A stretch of DNA of 64,000 bases from Senegalia massiliensis (GCF_009911265.1 NZ_QXXA01000006.1:62001-126000), one strand, 5' to 3'; positions 51,574-63,776 are shown, counted from the stretch's first letter. Translations and numbers: made by a program. Notes: generated from the letters alone by a model not told the origin.

Positions 51574-52638
51574 TTATTTCACCCCCTTGCTAATTTCTCT
51601 TATAATATATTTTTCTGTTTCTTTTTTATCTAAATCATATCTTATAGATTCAGCTATAGATATTATATCTCTTATTTCATATTCTAATAAGTGGATATAG
51701 CTTACAGCAACCATTATATTCATTTTGCCTTGATTGAAATAATCTAAAAATCTATTATACATATAAGTTTCTAATTTTATTTCCATATATAAATCTATTG
51801 TATTTTTATCTTCAAATAAAAAATAATACGGGGTAGTAGCTACTATTTCTATAAAGTCTTGTTCAGAGTTTGCATAGCTAAGTTTTTTAATTAAATTATA
51901 ATTTGTTATCTTGCCACCCTTTAAAGCATAATTTACGAGTTCTTCTTTAGATAAATTGAAAAATTTACTCCCTCTATATAACCACTCTATATTTAAAAGA
52001 TCTATATTTATACCTAATATACCCTCTAAAGTTTTTCTATCTGTGCTTTTTAAATGCTCAATCTGTTCATATAATTTTGTAAAATAAAGTCTATCTAGGT
52101 TCATCTCAATATAAAACATCAATCTATCTTCTTCTTCGTCTAAATAAGGATGAAGTCTATCATAATATATTGTTCCTTTTAAATTTTCTATTAACTCAGA
52201 AATATTTTTTGACTTAATTAACTTATCATGGTCAACAATACTATAACTTCCCTTATAAAGTATCAAATCTTTTATAGAATCTAAATCTTTTCCTCTAGCA
52301 AGAGTTCTTAAATATAATTTTAAATCTTCTATCTCAAATTTTTTAAATAATATTTTAAATAGTTTTCTATATTCACCAATAAAAAAATGAATTATTTTCT
52401 CATACTGATTTATCATATATTTTTTAAGATATATTTCTATCTTATCTCTATGTATACCTTTTATATTCACTTGTCCTAACGCTTCACTATATCCTGTGTT
52501 AGATTTTAAATAATCTACAAAGTCTTCAATAGTATTCTTTGATATTAAATTTTCATAATCATTCAATGTAAGCATTTTTCGTTTCAATGCTCTTATTTTA
52601 GTATTTACAGCAGCAAATTTTGTAACACTACTCAACAT
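51574..52638 (-). CDS. atpC: V-type ATPase subunit C (rotor-to-ring adaptor)
   Basis: A 354-residue, mostly helical protein of the C/d/AC39 family: NTKIRALKRKMLTLNDYENL near the start, repeats of Y/F-x-x-LL patterns, and SYIHLLEYEIRDIISIAESI followed by RYDL near the end, which is the recognisable conserved end. It sits as a funnel between stalk and ring. ATG 52638 follows TAAGGAGTGAAT; the in-frame GTG two codons earlier is in the ribosome site. Confidence 0.9.
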   Translation of the reverse strand: MLSSVTKFAAVNTKIRALKRKMLTLNDYENLISKNTIEDFVDYLKSNTGYSEALGQVNIKGIHRDKIEIYLKKYMINQYEKIIHFFIGEYRKLFKILFKKFEIEDLKLYLRTLARGKDLDSIKDLILYKGSYSIVDHDKLIKSKNISELIENLKGTIYYDRLHPYLDEEEDRLMFYIEMNLDRLYFTKLYEQIEHLKSTDRKTLEGILGINIDLLNIEWLYRGSKFFNLSKEELVNYALKGGKITNYNLIKKLSYANSEQDFIEIVATTPYYFLFEDKNTIDLYMEIKLETYMYNRFLDYFNQGKMNIMVAVSYIHLLEYEIRDIISIAESIRYDLDKKETEKYIIREISKGVK

Positions 52639-52658
52639 ATTCACTCCTTAGATGAAAA

Positions 52659-52970
52659 CTATATTTCTAATATTTGTTTTAGCGCTTTCTCAATCATTTT
52701 CTCTTTATTTTCATTATATACCTTTTTGAAACTTGAAATCTTTCTTTCTTTTTTATTTTCCATAAATTTAATAGTTTTATAAGTCTCTTGTCTTATCAAA
52801 CTTGTTTCTTTTCGTATCTTTTCTTCTGCTTTTTTTTGCTCCTTATTCTCTATATCTTGAAAATACATTCTCAAGTTATTTTGTTTTCGTTCTATTAAAT
52901 CCTTAGTTCTTTGTTCTAAATCAATTGCTTCTTTATCTATATCAATTATTTTTTTTATAATTTGTTCCAA
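52659..52970 (-). CDS. V-type ATPase peripheral stalk subunit H/G-like
   Basis: A 103-residue single long helix with a heptad pattern (KKIIDIDKEAIDLEQRTKDL, then EKIRKETSLIRQETYKTIKF), K/E-rich, the pattern of G/H (NtpF-like) stalk proteins that pair with E. It is first in the operon, 20 bases ahead of C. TTG 52970 is used because AGAGGTGATATAT lies ahead; an in-frame GTG at 52979 overlaps that site. Sequence conservation in this subunit is low, so the call leans on position. Confidence 0.8.
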   Translation of the reverse strand: MEQIIKKIIDIDKEAIDLEQRTKDLIERKQNNLRMYFQDIENKEQKKAEEKIRKETSLIRQETYKTIKFMENKKERKISSFKKVYNENKEKMIEKALKQILEI

Positions 52971-53087
52971 ATATATCACCTCTATTGATTTTAAATTTTC
53001 ATATAATTATATTATATCTCTTTAAATTTTAAATTCAACTCTACACTAATAATATACCCATTACACAAAAAAAAGACTCCAACTAAA

Positions 53088-53651
53088 TTAAGCCTTTTTT
53101 ATAACAATATATATTGAATCTTTATATTCCATTTCAGTATAATATGCTATATCTAAAATTTTAAATTTTTTACTAAACAAATTTATTAATTCATCTTTAT
53201 CATAATATACAAATTTTAATCCATCTACTATTTCTTCTGTTTCTCCTCTCCAAAAACTATGAAGAGCTATACCATCATTATTCAATATATCATATTGTTT
53301 ATTTATAGATTCCTTTAGTTCATCTTTATCTAAATGAATAAGAACCTTATTTGAATAAATTGAATCAAATTTTCTATCTATATTTAAAGTTTTATCATCA
53401 AGTAATAACAGTTCTATATCTTTATTTTCATCACTATATAAATCTAAAAAAGCCTTTGATTTATCAGAACCAGTAACTTTATAATCTTTTTTAAGTAAAT
53501 TTAAATCTTTTCCTGGTCCCATACCCAATTCTAAAATAGTAGAACCTTTCTGTAAATACTTCTTTAATATGTTAACTAAATAAGTTCCATCTATTCCTTC
53601 TGCCATATTAATATATTCTTTTGCATTTTCCATATTATCGAAATATGCCAT
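53088..53651 (-). CDS. Class I SAM-dependent methyltransferase
   Basis: A 187-residue protein with a Rossmann methyltransferase core: motif I ILELGMGPGKDLNLL (about 40-54), motif II acidic GSDKSKAFLDL, motif III region FDSIYSNKVLIHLDKDEL, and a C-terminal beta part. The substrate is unknown. Small enzymes of this kind often act on metabolites. ATG 53651 follows AAGGGGGGATTAT. It is a monocistronic gene between the V-ATPase operon and the ABC-F gene. Confidence 0.82.
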   Translation of the reverse strand: MAYFDNMENAKEYINMAEGIDGTYLVNILKKYLQKGSTILELGMGPGKDLNLLKKDYKVTGSDKSKAFLDLYSDENKDIELLLLDDKTLNIDRKFDSIYSNKVLIHLDKDELKESINKQYDILNNDGIALHSFWRGETEEIVDGLKFVYYDKDELINLFSKKFKILDIAYYTEMEYKDSIYIVIKKA

Positions 53652-53705
53652 ATAATCCCCCCTTAGCTTAGCATAGTATATGAATTATATAGTTATTATA
53701 TACCC

Positions 53706-53736
53706 AAAAAACTCAGGAAAATTTCCTGAGCTTTTT
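53706..53736 (-). terminator. Intrinsic terminator of the ABC-F gene
   Basis: Nine-bp arms CTCAGGAAA/TTTCCTGAG with A and T runs, right past the stop codon at 53739. Confidence 0.9.
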
Positions 53737-53738
53737 AA

Positions 53739-55652
53739 TTAATATTTACTTTTTATTTTTTCTTCTTCTATTTTTTCAGCTAACCCATTTAAATATATCC
53801 ATCTTTCCATCTTTTCTTCTAACTTTTCTTCCAGTACTTCCTTTTCTTTTAATAGCTCTTGTAATAAAACATAGTCTGAAGTAGTATCATTTATTTTTTG
53901 ATCAATTTCTTCTATTTTAGTTTCTAAATCTAATATAATATCGTCTATTTCCTCATATTCTTTTTTTTCATTATAAGAAAATTTTAATTTTTGACTTTTA
54001 GATTTCTCTTTATTTTTCTTTTCATTTTTGGTTTTTTCTTCTTTTTTAAATAATGTATTTATTGCTTTATCTCTACTTTTTTTAAATGCAGTATAATTAC
54101 CTGTATGTTGTACTATTTCACCTTCACCTTTAAATTCAAATAATTTTTCTGCTATTTTATCTAGAAAATATCTATCATGTGAAACTGCTATTACAGCTCC
54201 ATCAAAGTTTTCTAAATAATCTTCTAATATTCTTAAAGTTTCTATATCTAAATCATTTGTAGGTTCATCTAATAATAATACATTAGGTGTCTCCATAAGA
54301 ACCCTTAAGAGATGTAACCTTCTTTTTTCACCACCAGAAAGCTTAGATATATATGACCATTGTAAATCTTTTGAAAAGAGAAAGTTCTCCATCATTTGAG
54401 ATGCAGTTATTTTATCTCCATCTCCTGTTTCTATATATTCTGCTCCTTCTTTTATATATTCAATTGCACGCTGATTTCCATCAATATGAGAAGTCTCTTG
54501 AGAAAATAATCCTATTTTAACAGTTTCACCTATCTCTACTTTCCCAGCATCAGGATTTGTAATTCTATTTATTATATTTATCAAAGTAGATTTACCTATT
54601 CCATTTTCTCCTATTATACCTACTCTATCATCTCTTAATACTGTATAAGTAAAGTCTTTTATTATTTTATTTTCACCATAAGCTTTAGATATGTCTTTTA
54701 ATTCAACAATCTTTTTACCAAGTCTTCTACTTCCAACTGATATATCTATATTTTCTTTTGTAGTATCTATTTTACTTTCTTTCAAATTCTCAAATCTATT
54801 AATTCTTGCTTTTTGTTTTGTAGTTCTTGCTTTTGCACCAGTTCTTATCCATTTTAATTCACTATTATATAACTTTTTTCTTTTTTGCTCTTCTTTTTCT
54901 AAAAGTTCTTCTCTTTCTAATTTCTTTTCTAAAAAGTAATTATAGTTACCCATGTATTCATATATATTCTTGTTATCTAATTCTATTATTTTGTTCACTA
55001 TTCTATCTAGAAAATATCTATCATGGGTTATCATTAGTAAGGCACCTTTTCTATTATTTAAATATTCTTCTAGATAATCTATTGAATCATTATCTAAATG
55101 GTTTGTAGGTTCATCTAATATTAATAAATCACATGGTTTTATAAGAGCAGATGCAAGAGCTATTCTCTTTTTTAAACCTCCAGATAAATTATCTACTTTT
55201 CTAGTAAAATTACTTATGCCTAATTTAGTTAATATTGCTTTTGCTTCACTTTCTAATTCCCATGCATTTTTCTTATCCATTTCCGATGATAATTTTATTA
55301 TATTTTCGTTTGAAGTATTTTTATCTTCTATAGCCCTATTGTATTCTCTTATAGTTTTCATAATATCACTATTACCTTGAAAAACTTGCTCCAATATAGT
55401 TGCACCTTTTTCAAAATGAGGATTTTGACTTAAATATTCTATTCTTATATCATTTCTTTTAATAATTCTACCACTATCAGGACTTTCTTTCCCTGTAATT
55501 ATTTTTAATAAAGTGGATTTACCTGTTCCATTTATTCCAATAAGACCTATCTTATCTTCTTCATTTATTCCAAAAGTTATATTATTAAATAATTCTTTTT
55601 CTCCATATCGCTTTGATATATTTTCTAAAGTTAATAAATTCAATTCTTTCAC
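53739..55652 (-). CDS. ABC-F family ATPase with C-terminal coiled coil (Uup/YfmR-like)
   Basis: A 637-residue protein. Two ABC domains: Walker A GINGTGKST (about 38) with LSGGLKKRIAL and [11 protein letters not shown], and GENGIGKST with LSGGEKRRL and LLLDEPTNDLD. The inter-domain arm carries the ABC-F stretch KWIRTGAKARTTKQKARINR. After about 540, a lysine-rich segment and a coiled coil (EEIDDIILDLETKIEEIDQK) form the Uup-type C-terminal domain. It probably relieves ribosome stalls or binds branched DNA, as for E. coli Uup. The start is ATG/TTG 55652 region after AAGAGGTG; the site is part of a long hairpin. Confidence 0.9.
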   Translation of the reverse strand: MKELNLLTLENISKRYGEKELFNNITFGINEEDKIGLIGINGTGKSTLLKIITGKESPDSGRIIKRNDIRIEYLSQNPHFEKGATILEQVFQGNSDIMKTIREYNRAIEDKNTSNENIIKLSSEMDKKNAWELESEAKAILTKLGISNFTRKVDNLSGGLKKRIALASALIKPCDLLILDEPTNHLDNDSIDYLEEYLNNRKGALLMITHDRYFLDRIVNKIIELDNKNIYEYMGNYNYFLEKKLEREELLEKEEQKRKKLYNSELKWIRTGAKARTTKQKARINRFENLKESKIDTTKENIDISVGSRRLGKKIVELKDISKAYGENKIIKDFTYTVLRDDRVGIIGENGIGKSTLINIINRITNPDAGKVEIGETVKIGLFSQETSHIDGNQRAIEYIKEGAEYIETGDGDKITASQMMENFLFSKDLQWSYISKLSGGEKRRLHLLRVLMETPNVLLLDEPTNDLDIETLRILEDYLENFDGAVIAVSHDRYFLDKIAEKLFEFKGEGEIVQHTGNYTAFKKSRDKAINTLFKKEEKTKNEKKNKEKSKSQKLKFSYNEKKEYEEIDDIILDLETKIEEIDQKINDTTSDYVLLQELLKEKEVLEEKLEEKMERWIYLNGLAEKIEEEKIKSKY

Positions 55653-55695
55653 CTCTTAAAAATTTCTATATATATATTATATCATTTTTAAGAGG
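55646..55695 (-). promoter_or_regulatory. Hairpin that can hide the ribosome site of the ABC-F gene
   Basis: CCTCTTAAAAAT (minus, forward 55684-55695) pairs perfectly with ATTTTTAAGAGG (forward 55652-55663), and the second arm includes the AAGAGG of the ribosome site AAGAGGTGAAAG. The loop contains a TATAAT, so whether the first arm is transcribed depends on where the promoter starts. Confidence 0.4.
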
Positions 55696-55709
55696 TATGA
55701 AAAAACTAT

Positions 55710-57344
55710 CTAAAATCCAAAGAGTCTAAATATAGTCAAAAATGGTACATATAATATATTGTTTAAAAATACATCTATTATTATAAAAAATGTAGGATAT
55801 GCTATAAATGATAGTTCCATGCCTTTTTTCTTAGATTCTTTATAGAATATAAAAGTAGCTAAGCCTGAAATAATATTCATAGCTAAAGGTCCTAATAATC
55901 TATAAAAATTGCTAAAAAAGAAATTTGGATAATATATTTCATTCCCTTGCGTAAAATATATAAATTTAAATACTATTATATTTGCAATTATATATATACC
56001 TATCATGACTGCTATCTTTATAGAATCTTTACTATACCCCTTGTTAAAGTAAGTAAAATAAAATATTCCTAAAGGTAATGCCATCACAAAAATTATCATA
56101 AGTCCTCTAATCACTGTATACATTATTGATATAAAAGGTATAACTACTGATTTTAAGCCAGCTGATAAATAATCTTCTCTTGTTATGCCTTCTTTAGCCA
56201 TCATTTCCTCTGAGTCACTAAATATTCTAAGATCATCACTGTCATAAACCACATCATTAAATACGACATATTTATTTCCATTAAACTTTACTATTTCAAT
56301 CTGGTTTGAATATTCATCAGTAGTAGAGATAAACTCTACATTTTTAACTTCACCATTTTTCTTAAGTGTCATATCAAATATATCGTTTTTATCTGATGAA
56401 TATTGATTTCTTGAGTTTTCTCCCGATCCTATTATATGAATTTCATTATTTACCACATAGGTTTCTATATCTGATTCCAAATTATATATATCATAATTAT
56501 CTAGATAATATTTAGTACTCTCAAAATCCAAGGTATCTTTATCAATTCTAATATTATTTATTTGATAGTCTTTGCTTCCATCTTTATTTAATCTTTTTAA
56601 ATAAGTTACAACTAATCTGTCTTCTAAATTATCTATATTTATATCTTTTATACTATATCCAGTGTATTTATTTATATCAACTAAAACAATATTTTCATTT
56701 TTTTTCTCATTAAAAAGAGTTAATAATTCTCTATCTCTACCTTTATCCTCTACGGATATTAAAAGGTTATCTTCTGGACTATAATATGCGCTCTTTATAT
56801 TTCTATCATTTTCTTTTTCAAATATATTTTCTAACTCTTCATTTTGAAATTTATAAGCTAATACTTTTTCATCGTTAGATGTAGTTATTATTATATTTTC
56901 ATCTATCATACGTACAGTTAAATAATTTACATTTTCAATTATTTTTATAGGTTCTAAAAACTTATCTCCATCAAATGTAGACATATATACATTATTTTTG
57001 TAAAGGTAAATATATTTATCTTTTATTAAATATGATTGATTTACATTCTTATACTCAAAATTAGAAATTTCAGTAGTCCCACTATCCTTCACTTCACCTT
57101 TTTTATCTATAATATTAAAATTAAATTTATTAGGTTTTTCTATATTTAAGTTGAGTATGTTATCTTCTAATGAAGATAATTTAAAATCATCATCATTCGT
57201 TTCACCTATTTTAAAGTCTTCACTCCAATCATCTGTAAAGCTTATTTCACTAATATTTAGAAAATTATAAAAATGCATAGAAATCATTACAATTACTAAT
57301 ACAACTACTATTAATATAGTTCTAAAAAATATTTTATTTTTCAT
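55710..57344 (-). CDS. Membrane protein with extracytoplasmic beta-rich domain, function unknown
   Basis: A 544-residue protein. An N-terminal signal anchor (FFRTILIVVVLVIVMISMHF) is followed by about 350 extracytoplasmic residues rich in short beta strands with K/N/D loops, resembling propeller repeats (YLIKDKYIYLYKNNVYMSTF, and so on), then five or so C-terminal helices (from VIPFISIMYTVIRGLMIIFV). The C-terminal half of the M28 lipoprotein at 25.7 kb has the same order. I do not recognise a family. ATG 57344 follows GGGGGATAGT; an in-frame ATG 12 bases earlier lies in that site. It lies directly upstream of the ABC-F gene and may share its message. Confidence 0.65.
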   Translation of the reverse strand: MKNKIFFRTILIVVVLVIVMISMHFYNFLNISEISFTDDWSEDFKIGETNDDDFKLSSLEDNILNLNIEKPNKFNFNIIDKKGEVKDSGTTEISNFEYKNVNQSYLIKDKYIYLYKNNVYMSTFDGDKFLEPIKIIENVNYLTVRMIDENIIITTSNDEKVLAYKFQNEELENIFEKENDRNIKSAYYSPEDNLLISVEDKGRDRELLTLFNEKKNENIVLVDINKYTGYSIKDINIDNLEDRLVVTYLKRLNKDGSKDYQINNIRIDKDTLDFESTKYYLDNYDIYNLESDIETYVVNNEIHIIGSGENSRNQYSSDKNDIFDMTLKKNGEVKNVEFISTTDEYSNQIEIVKFNGNKYVVFNDVVYDSDDLRIFSDSEEMMAKEGITREDYLSAGLKSVVIPFISIMYTVIRGLMIIFVMALPLGIFYFTYFNKGYSKDSIKIAVMIGIYIIANIIVFKFIYFTQGNEIYYPNFFFSNFYRLLGPLAMNIISGLATFIFYKESKKKGMELSFIAYPTFFIIIDVFLNNILYVPFLTIFRLFGF

Positions 57345-57540
57345 ACTATCCCCCATTATCTAAATTATATTTATTTATATAATTTTATCATAATTTCAAT
57401 GTATAATATGTCTGAAAATTATGAAGAAATTGAAACATATTATTTATTCTTTAAATTATCTAATTTAATTTTTATATTCTATAAAAGTATGTATATTCCT
57501 TTTTTTATTCTATATGAAGTTATAAAATATTATGATATAA

Positions 57541-59167
<1,627 letters not shown>

Positions 59168-59183
<16 letters not shown>

Positions 59184-59632
59184 TCTTCTTTAACCTTTTT
59201 ATCCATATTAGCTCCTATTACTAAACCTATACTTGTTCCTAGTCCAGTACCAATAGGTATTCCTAGTCCAATATTATCAAATATAAGTAATCCTATACTT
59301 ACTCCTAATCCTGAACCTATACTTATTCCTAAGGCTGTATATATCCCAGTATAATAGTCTTCTTGTATAATATTATGTCCTTCCCTAAGGTGTGTAGTTA
59401 TATCATTTATTAATTCATCATTTCTTTTATAGATGTCTTTAGTTAAACTATATTGATTTTCTTCTAAAAATTGAATATGCTTTTCTAATCTATTTAGGTA
59501 ATCACTACATTCCTTGCAATCATTAGAAAAAGTTTTCAATTTTTTATATAATTTCTCTAATAAATCTAAATTAAGCTTTTTTACCTCTTTCTCATTTAAA
59601 TTTATTTTTAACTTATTTATAGTTTTAATCAT
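59168..59632 (-). CDS. Glycine-zipper protein, function unknown
   Basis: A 154-residue protein. The first ~95 residues are hydrophilic and helical (a coiled-coil-like stretch with CKEC at about 40). The rest is a Gly-rich membrane hairpin with repeated G-x-x-x-G units (GISIGSGLGVSIGLLIFDN, IGLGIPIGTGLGTSIGLVIG), then a KKVKEE tail. Such glycine-zipper hairpins are membrane-inserting or structural. The ATG follows AGAAGGTGATTAT. It is the last gene behind the hem operon; its role is unknown. Confidence 0.7.
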
Positions 59633-59643
59633 ATAATCACCTT

Positions 59644-59994
59644 CTATAAAAACTTTTGTACTTCTATAGTATATCCATTATTATCCTTTAAAAAGAAATG
59701 GTATATATTAAATTTTTCGTTCTTTTTAGGTTTATCTTCTATATTTATGCCCTTATTTTTAATACTTTCATACATTTTATCTACATCATTAACTATTAAT
59801 GTGAGAATAGAACTTTTCTTATCTATAGTTTTATTTATATGAGTGCAAAACCCAATAGATGACCCTTGATTTATTTTATAAATCATACATGTTTTTTGGT
59901 CTTTATAAAGTTCAAGTTCTAATACATTTCTATAAAAATCATCAGTTTCTTTTAGATTATCTGTTCCTAGAAATAATATAAACTCATTATACAT
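59644..59994 (-). CDS. VOC-superfamily (glyoxalase/dioxygenase-like) protein
   Basis: A 116-residue protein with one vicinal-oxygen-chelate domain made of two beta-alpha-beta-beta-beta modules: FILFLGTDNLKETDDFYRNV with LELYKDQKTCMIYKI, and ILTLIVNDVDKMYESIKNKG with NGYTIEVQKF. The usual His/Glu metal ligands are only partly visible (Glu in TIEVQ). ATG 59994 is preferred, with AGAGGTGAAAA just ahead; a longer in-frame start would overlap hemL. It lies ten bases behind hemL, so it is cotranscribed. Substrate unknown. Confidence 0.82.
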   Translation of the reverse strand: MYNEFILFLGTDNLKETDDFYRNVLELELYKDQKTCMIYKINQGSSIGFCTHINKTIDKKSSILTLIVNDVDKMYESIKNKGINIEDKPKKNEKFNIYHFFLKDNNGYTIEVQKFL

Positions 59995-60004
59995 TTTTTC
60001 ACCT

Positions 60005-61297
60005 CTATTTTCTAAAAGCCACTTTAAATGCCTCTCCTGCTGCATCTATTGTTTTTTCTATATCGCAATCTGTATGTGCTGTTGATAGGAATAATCCTTC
60101 AAATTGTGCTGGTGGTAAAAGAATTCCTTGCTTTAGCATTTCTTTAAAGAATATTGCATATTTATCTGTATCTGATTTCATAACTTGACTGTAACTATCT
60201 ACAGGTCCTTGTGACATAAATATACATATCATAGCTTTTACTCTATTTATAGTCACATCTATATTTAATTTTTCTATATGTTCATTTAATCCTTTTTCTA
60301 ACTTCTTGGCTTTTTCTTGTAAATCATCATATATATCTTTATTATTTTCAAGTATTTCTAAAGTATTATATCCCATATACATTGCTAATGGGTTCCCTGA
60401 AAGTGTTCCTGCTTGATATACACCACCTAATGGTGCTATCATATCCATTATCTCAGCTTTTCCACCATAAGCACCTACTGGAAGTCCTCCGCCTATAATT
60501 TTCCCAAAGCAAGTGAGATCTGGATTTATATCATATATTCCCTGGGCACCAGAGTATGATAATCTAAACCCTGTTATAACTTCATCAAATATAAGTAGAG
60601 AATTATATTCCTTTGTTACTTTTCTTAATTCTTCTAAAAATTCTTTCTTGGCTTCAACTACTCCCATATTTCCTGCTACTGGTTCTACTATTACTGCTGC
60701 TATATCATCTGAATCTTGAAATGCCTTTTTTACTGAATCTATATTGTTATATTCGCATACTATTGTATCTTCTATTACTGTAGAATTTACTCCAGGGCTT
60801 GTAGGAATTCCATAAGTAAGTGTACCTGAACCTGATTTTACAAGTAGTCCATCTGAATGACCATGATAACAACCCTCAAATTTTATTATTTTTTTCTTTT
60901 TGGTATAAGCTCTTGCAAGTCTTAAAGCACTCATTGTAGCTTCTGTCCCTGAGTTTACCATTCTAACTTTTTCTACTGAAGGATATGCATCTACTATTTT
61001 TTTTGCCATTTTAGTTTCTATTTGTGTAGGGAGTCCATAGCTTGTACCTTTTTTAAATTCATCTTCTATTCCATTTACTAACTTTTCATTACTATGTCCT
61101 AATATAAGTGGTCCCCATGAGCAAATATAGTCAATATATTCATTTCCATCTATATCATATATTTTACTTCCTTTAGCTTTTTCTATAAAAATTGGAGCTA
61201 TATCCACAGAACCAAAAGCTCTTACAGGACTATTTACTCCTCCTGGAATATATTTTTTAGCTTCATCAAATGCTTTCTTTGACTTTTCAAATTCCAT
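60005..61297 (-). CDS. hemL: Glutamate-1-semialdehyde 2,1-aminomutase
   Basis: A 430-residue PLP enzyme that turns glutamate-1-semialdehyde into 5-aminolevulinate, the committed precursor of tetrapyrroles. PGGVNSPVRAFG near the N-terminus is diagnostic. LLIFDEVITGFRLSYSGAQG, and CFGKIIGGGLPVGAYGGK with the PLP lysine (about 267), follow, then GTLSGNPLAM. The ATG overlaps the hemB stop codon region (stop and start share bases at 61297). It is last of the hemC-cobA/hemD-hemB-hemL set. Confidence 0.96.
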   Translation of the reverse strand: MEFEKSKKAFDEAKKYIPGGVNSPVRAFGSVDIAPIFIEKAKGSKIYDIDGNEYIDYICSWGPLILGHSNEKLVNGIEDEFKKGTSYGLPTQIETKMAKKIVDAYPSVEKVRMVNSGTEATMSALRLARAYTKKKKIIKFEGCYHGHSDGLLVKSGSGTLTYGIPTSPGVNSTVIEDTIVCEYNNIDSVKKAFQDSDDIAAVIVEPVAGNMGVVEAKKEFLEELRKVTKEYNSLLIFDEVITGFRLSYSGAQGIYDINPDLTCFGKIIGGGLPVGAYGGKAEIMDMIAPLGGVYQAGTLSGNPLAMYMGYNTLEILENNKDIYDDLQEKAKKLEKGLNEHIEKLNIDVTINRVKAMICIFMSQGPVDSYSQVMKSDTDKYAIFFKEMLKQGILLPPAQFEGLFLSTAHTDCDIEKTIDAAGEAFKVAFRK

Positions 61298-62274
61298 TAA
61301 TTTCTCCCCCTTAGTTTTTCTGCTATTTCTTTTGCAAAATATGTTATTATTATATCTGCTCCTGCTCTTTTTATAGATAATAATGATTCATATATCACTT
61401 TTTCATCCATTAATCCATTTTTTATAGCCATCTTAATCATGGCATATTCACCACTTACATTATATGCTGCTATTGGTATATTATATTTTTCATCTACCCT
61501 TCTTATTATATCAAGGTAAGAAAGTGCTGGTTTTACCATTATAATGTCTGCACCTTCATCTATATCAATCTCTGCTTCTCTTAACGATTCCTTAGGGTTT
61601 GTAAAATCCATTTGATAACTACTTCTATCTCCAAATGATGGTGTTGAATGAGCTGCATCTCTAAATGGTCCATAAAATGATGACGCATATTTTATACTAT
61701 AACTCATAATAGGTGTATCTTTAAAACCTTCACTATCAAGTTCTCTTCTCATATGAGCTATTCTTCCATCCATCATATCTGATGGAGCTACCATATCTGC
61801 TCCAGCTTTTGCATGACTTACTGCTATTTTTGATAGCTTTTCAACTGTAGTATCATTTTCTATTTTCCCGTCCTCAGTTAATAATCCACAATGACCATGA
61901 TCTGTATATTGACACATACATATATCTGTAATTATATATATATCTGTAATTTCTTTTTTCACTTCTATTATTGCACGTTGAACTATTCCATCATCACTAT
62001 ATGCACTACTACCTATATTATCCTTTTTATCAGGTAAGCCAAATAACATTATATAATGAATACCTAATTTAGTTAATTCTTTTACTTCTTCAACTAATTT
62101 GTCTATTGAAAAATGATAATTATTTGGTAGTGAAGGAATTTCTTTTTTTATATTTTCTCCTTCCACTACAAATAATGGATATACTAAATCTTCTATGTTT
62201 AACTTAGTTTCTCTTACTAAATTTCTTATTATTCCATTTGTCCTTAAACGTCTTGGTCTGTTTTTTAATTCCAC
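61297..62274 (-). CDS. hemB: Porphobilinogen synthase (delta-aminolevulinic acid dehydratase)
   Basis: A 325-residue enzyme that joins two 5-aminolevulinates into porphobilinogen. [20 protein letters not shown] at the start, [16 protein letters not shown] (metal cysteines C-x-C-x7-C), PSDMMDGRI with neighbouring Schiff-base lysines near [18 protein letters not shown] and [16 protein letters not shown] are all present, so the zinc-type active site is intact. It sits between cobA/hemD and hemL and is coupled to both. Confidence 0.96.
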   Translation of the reverse strand: MELKNRPRRLRTNGIIRNLVRETKLNIEDLVYPLFVVEGENIKKEIPSLPNNYHFSIDKLVEEVKELTKLGIHYIMLFGLPDKKDNIGSSAYSDDGIVQRAIIEVKKEITDIYIITDICMCQYTDHGHCGLLTEDGKIENDTTVEKLSKIAVSHAKAGADMVAPSDMMDGRIAHMRRELDSEGFKDTPIMSYSIKYASSFYGPFRDAAHSTPSFGDRSSYQMDFTNPKESLREAEIDIDEGADIIMVKPALSYLDIIRRVDEKYNIPIAAYNVSGEYAMIKMAIKNGLMDEKVIYESLLSIKRAGADIIITYFAKEIAEKLRGRN

Positions 62275-62285
62275 TTTTTCACTTC

Positions 62286-63776
62286 CTAATTGTTTAATAT
62301 AGAGCTTATTATTCCATCTATTGTATATTCCTTTGCTTGACTAAATACTTTAAATCCAAATTCCTCTATTGCAGATGACGTAACAGGTCCTATTGATATT
62401 AGTTTTGCGTTACTTAATAACTTCTTATTTTCTTTACCTATAATTTCAAAGAAATTTTCAACAGTAGATGAAGATGTAAATGTAATATAATCTACATCTT
62501 TAAAATTATCTATAAACTCATCACTTTTACTATCATCTATAACTGTGGTATATGTATGTATTTCACATACATTTGATATTTGGTTTAATTTTTCTACTAT
62601 AAACTTTCTTCCTTTAGCTGACCTAGGCAAAAGTATATTGTCATCTTTTTTCACTTTATCTTTTAATAAACCATACAATTCTTCTTGTTTGTAAGTTTTA
62701 GGCATTATATCTGCTATTATTCCAAATTGTTTTAATTTTTCTGTAGTAGATTTTCCTATTGATACTATTTTAGAGTTTTTAAGCCACCTACTATCATAAC
62801 CCATTTTATATAATTCTTTAAAAAATATTTCTACTCCATTTTCACTTGTTAGTATTATATAATTATATTTATCTATATTTTTTATTTCATTTATTAACTT
62901 TGTATTTTCTAATTTTTCTATTTTTATTGTTGGAAACTCTATTGGATTTGCTCCTAATTCTCGTAATTTTTTTATCATAGAACTATTTTGAGCTCGTGAA
63001 CGTGTTACAACTATATTTTTACCATGTAGTGGTTTTTTCTCAAAGAAGCTTAATTTTTCTCTATAGTCTACCACATCACCTATTACTATAAGACTTGGTG
63101 AAGACATATTTTTCTCCACTGCATAATCATATATCTTATTTAATCTTTCAGTAATTACTTTTTGATTATTTCTAGTAGCCCAATTTATTATTGCAACAGG
63201 AGTATCAGGGTTTTTACCATATTCCATTAATCCCTTAGTTATTTTTTCTAAATTTTTCATTCCCATTAAAAAAACTAAAGTTCCATTTAATTTAACTATA
63301 GATTCAAAGTCAAATTCTTTTTCATCATCACTTAAATGACCTGTGAAAACATGAAATGAGGTTGCAACGTTTCTTTGAGTAATAGGAATTCCAGCATAAC
63401 AAAGCCCACCAATAGCTGAAGTAATTCCTGGTACTACTTCAAATTCTATATTATTTTTATATAATTCCTCTCCTTCTTCTCCACCTCTACCAAAGACGTA
63501 AGGATCTCCACCTTTTAACCTTACTACTGTTTTACCTTCTTTGGCTTTTTCAACCAATAACTTATTTATTTCACCTTGCTTAAGTGTATGATGATTTGGT
63601 TTTTTGCCTACATATATCATTTCACATTCTGTTTTAGATTCTTTTAAAAGGCTATCATTTACTAATCTATCATATACTATTACATCAGCTTCCTTTAATT
63701 TTTCCATTCCTTTTACTGTAATAAGACCTATATCCCCAGGTCCTGCTCCTATAAGATAAACTTTACCTTTATTCAT
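62286..63776 (-). CDS. cobA-hemD: Fused uroporphyrinogen-III C-methyltransferase / uroporphyrinogen-III synthase
   Basis: A 496-residue bifunctional protein. Residues 1 to about 245 are CobA (SUMT): [60 protein letters not shown]. Residues about 250-496 are Hem[56 protein letters not shown]. Together they close the uroporphyrinogen III ring and methylate it towards precorrin-2, for siroheme and cobalamin. The fusion is common in Clostridia. ATG 63776 overlaps the hemC stop, behind GGAG. Confidence 0.95.
   Translation of the reverse strand: MNKGKVYLIGAGPGDIGLITVKGMEKLKEADVIVYDRLVNDSLLKESKTECEMIYVGKKPNHHTLKQGEINKLLVEKAKEGKTVVRLKGGDPYVFGRGGEEGEELYKNNIEFEVVPGITSAIGGLCYAGIPITQRNVATSFHVFTGHLSDDEKEFDFESIVKLNGTLVFLMGMKNLEKITKGLMEYGKNPDTPVAIINWATRNNQKVITERLNKIYDYAVEKNMSSPSLIVIGDVVDYREKLSFFEKKPLHGKNIVVTRSRAQNSSMIKKLRELGANPIEFPTIKIEKLENTKLINEIKNIDKYNYIILTSENGVEIFFKELYKMGYDSRWLKNSKIVSIGKSTTEKLKQFGIIADIMPKTYKQEELYGLLKDKVKKDDNILLPRSAKGRKFIVEKLNQISNVCEIHTYTTVIDDSKSDEFIDNFKDVDYITFTSSSTVENFFEIIGKENKKLLSNAKLISIGPVTSSAIEEFGFKVFSQAKEYTIDGIISSILNN

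Noticed and set aside
54691-55108. Plus-strand Phe/Leu/Ser-rich frames within the ABC-F gene
   Set aside because: Antisense of Lys/Glu-rich coding sequence, which commonly gives spurious hydrophobic frames.
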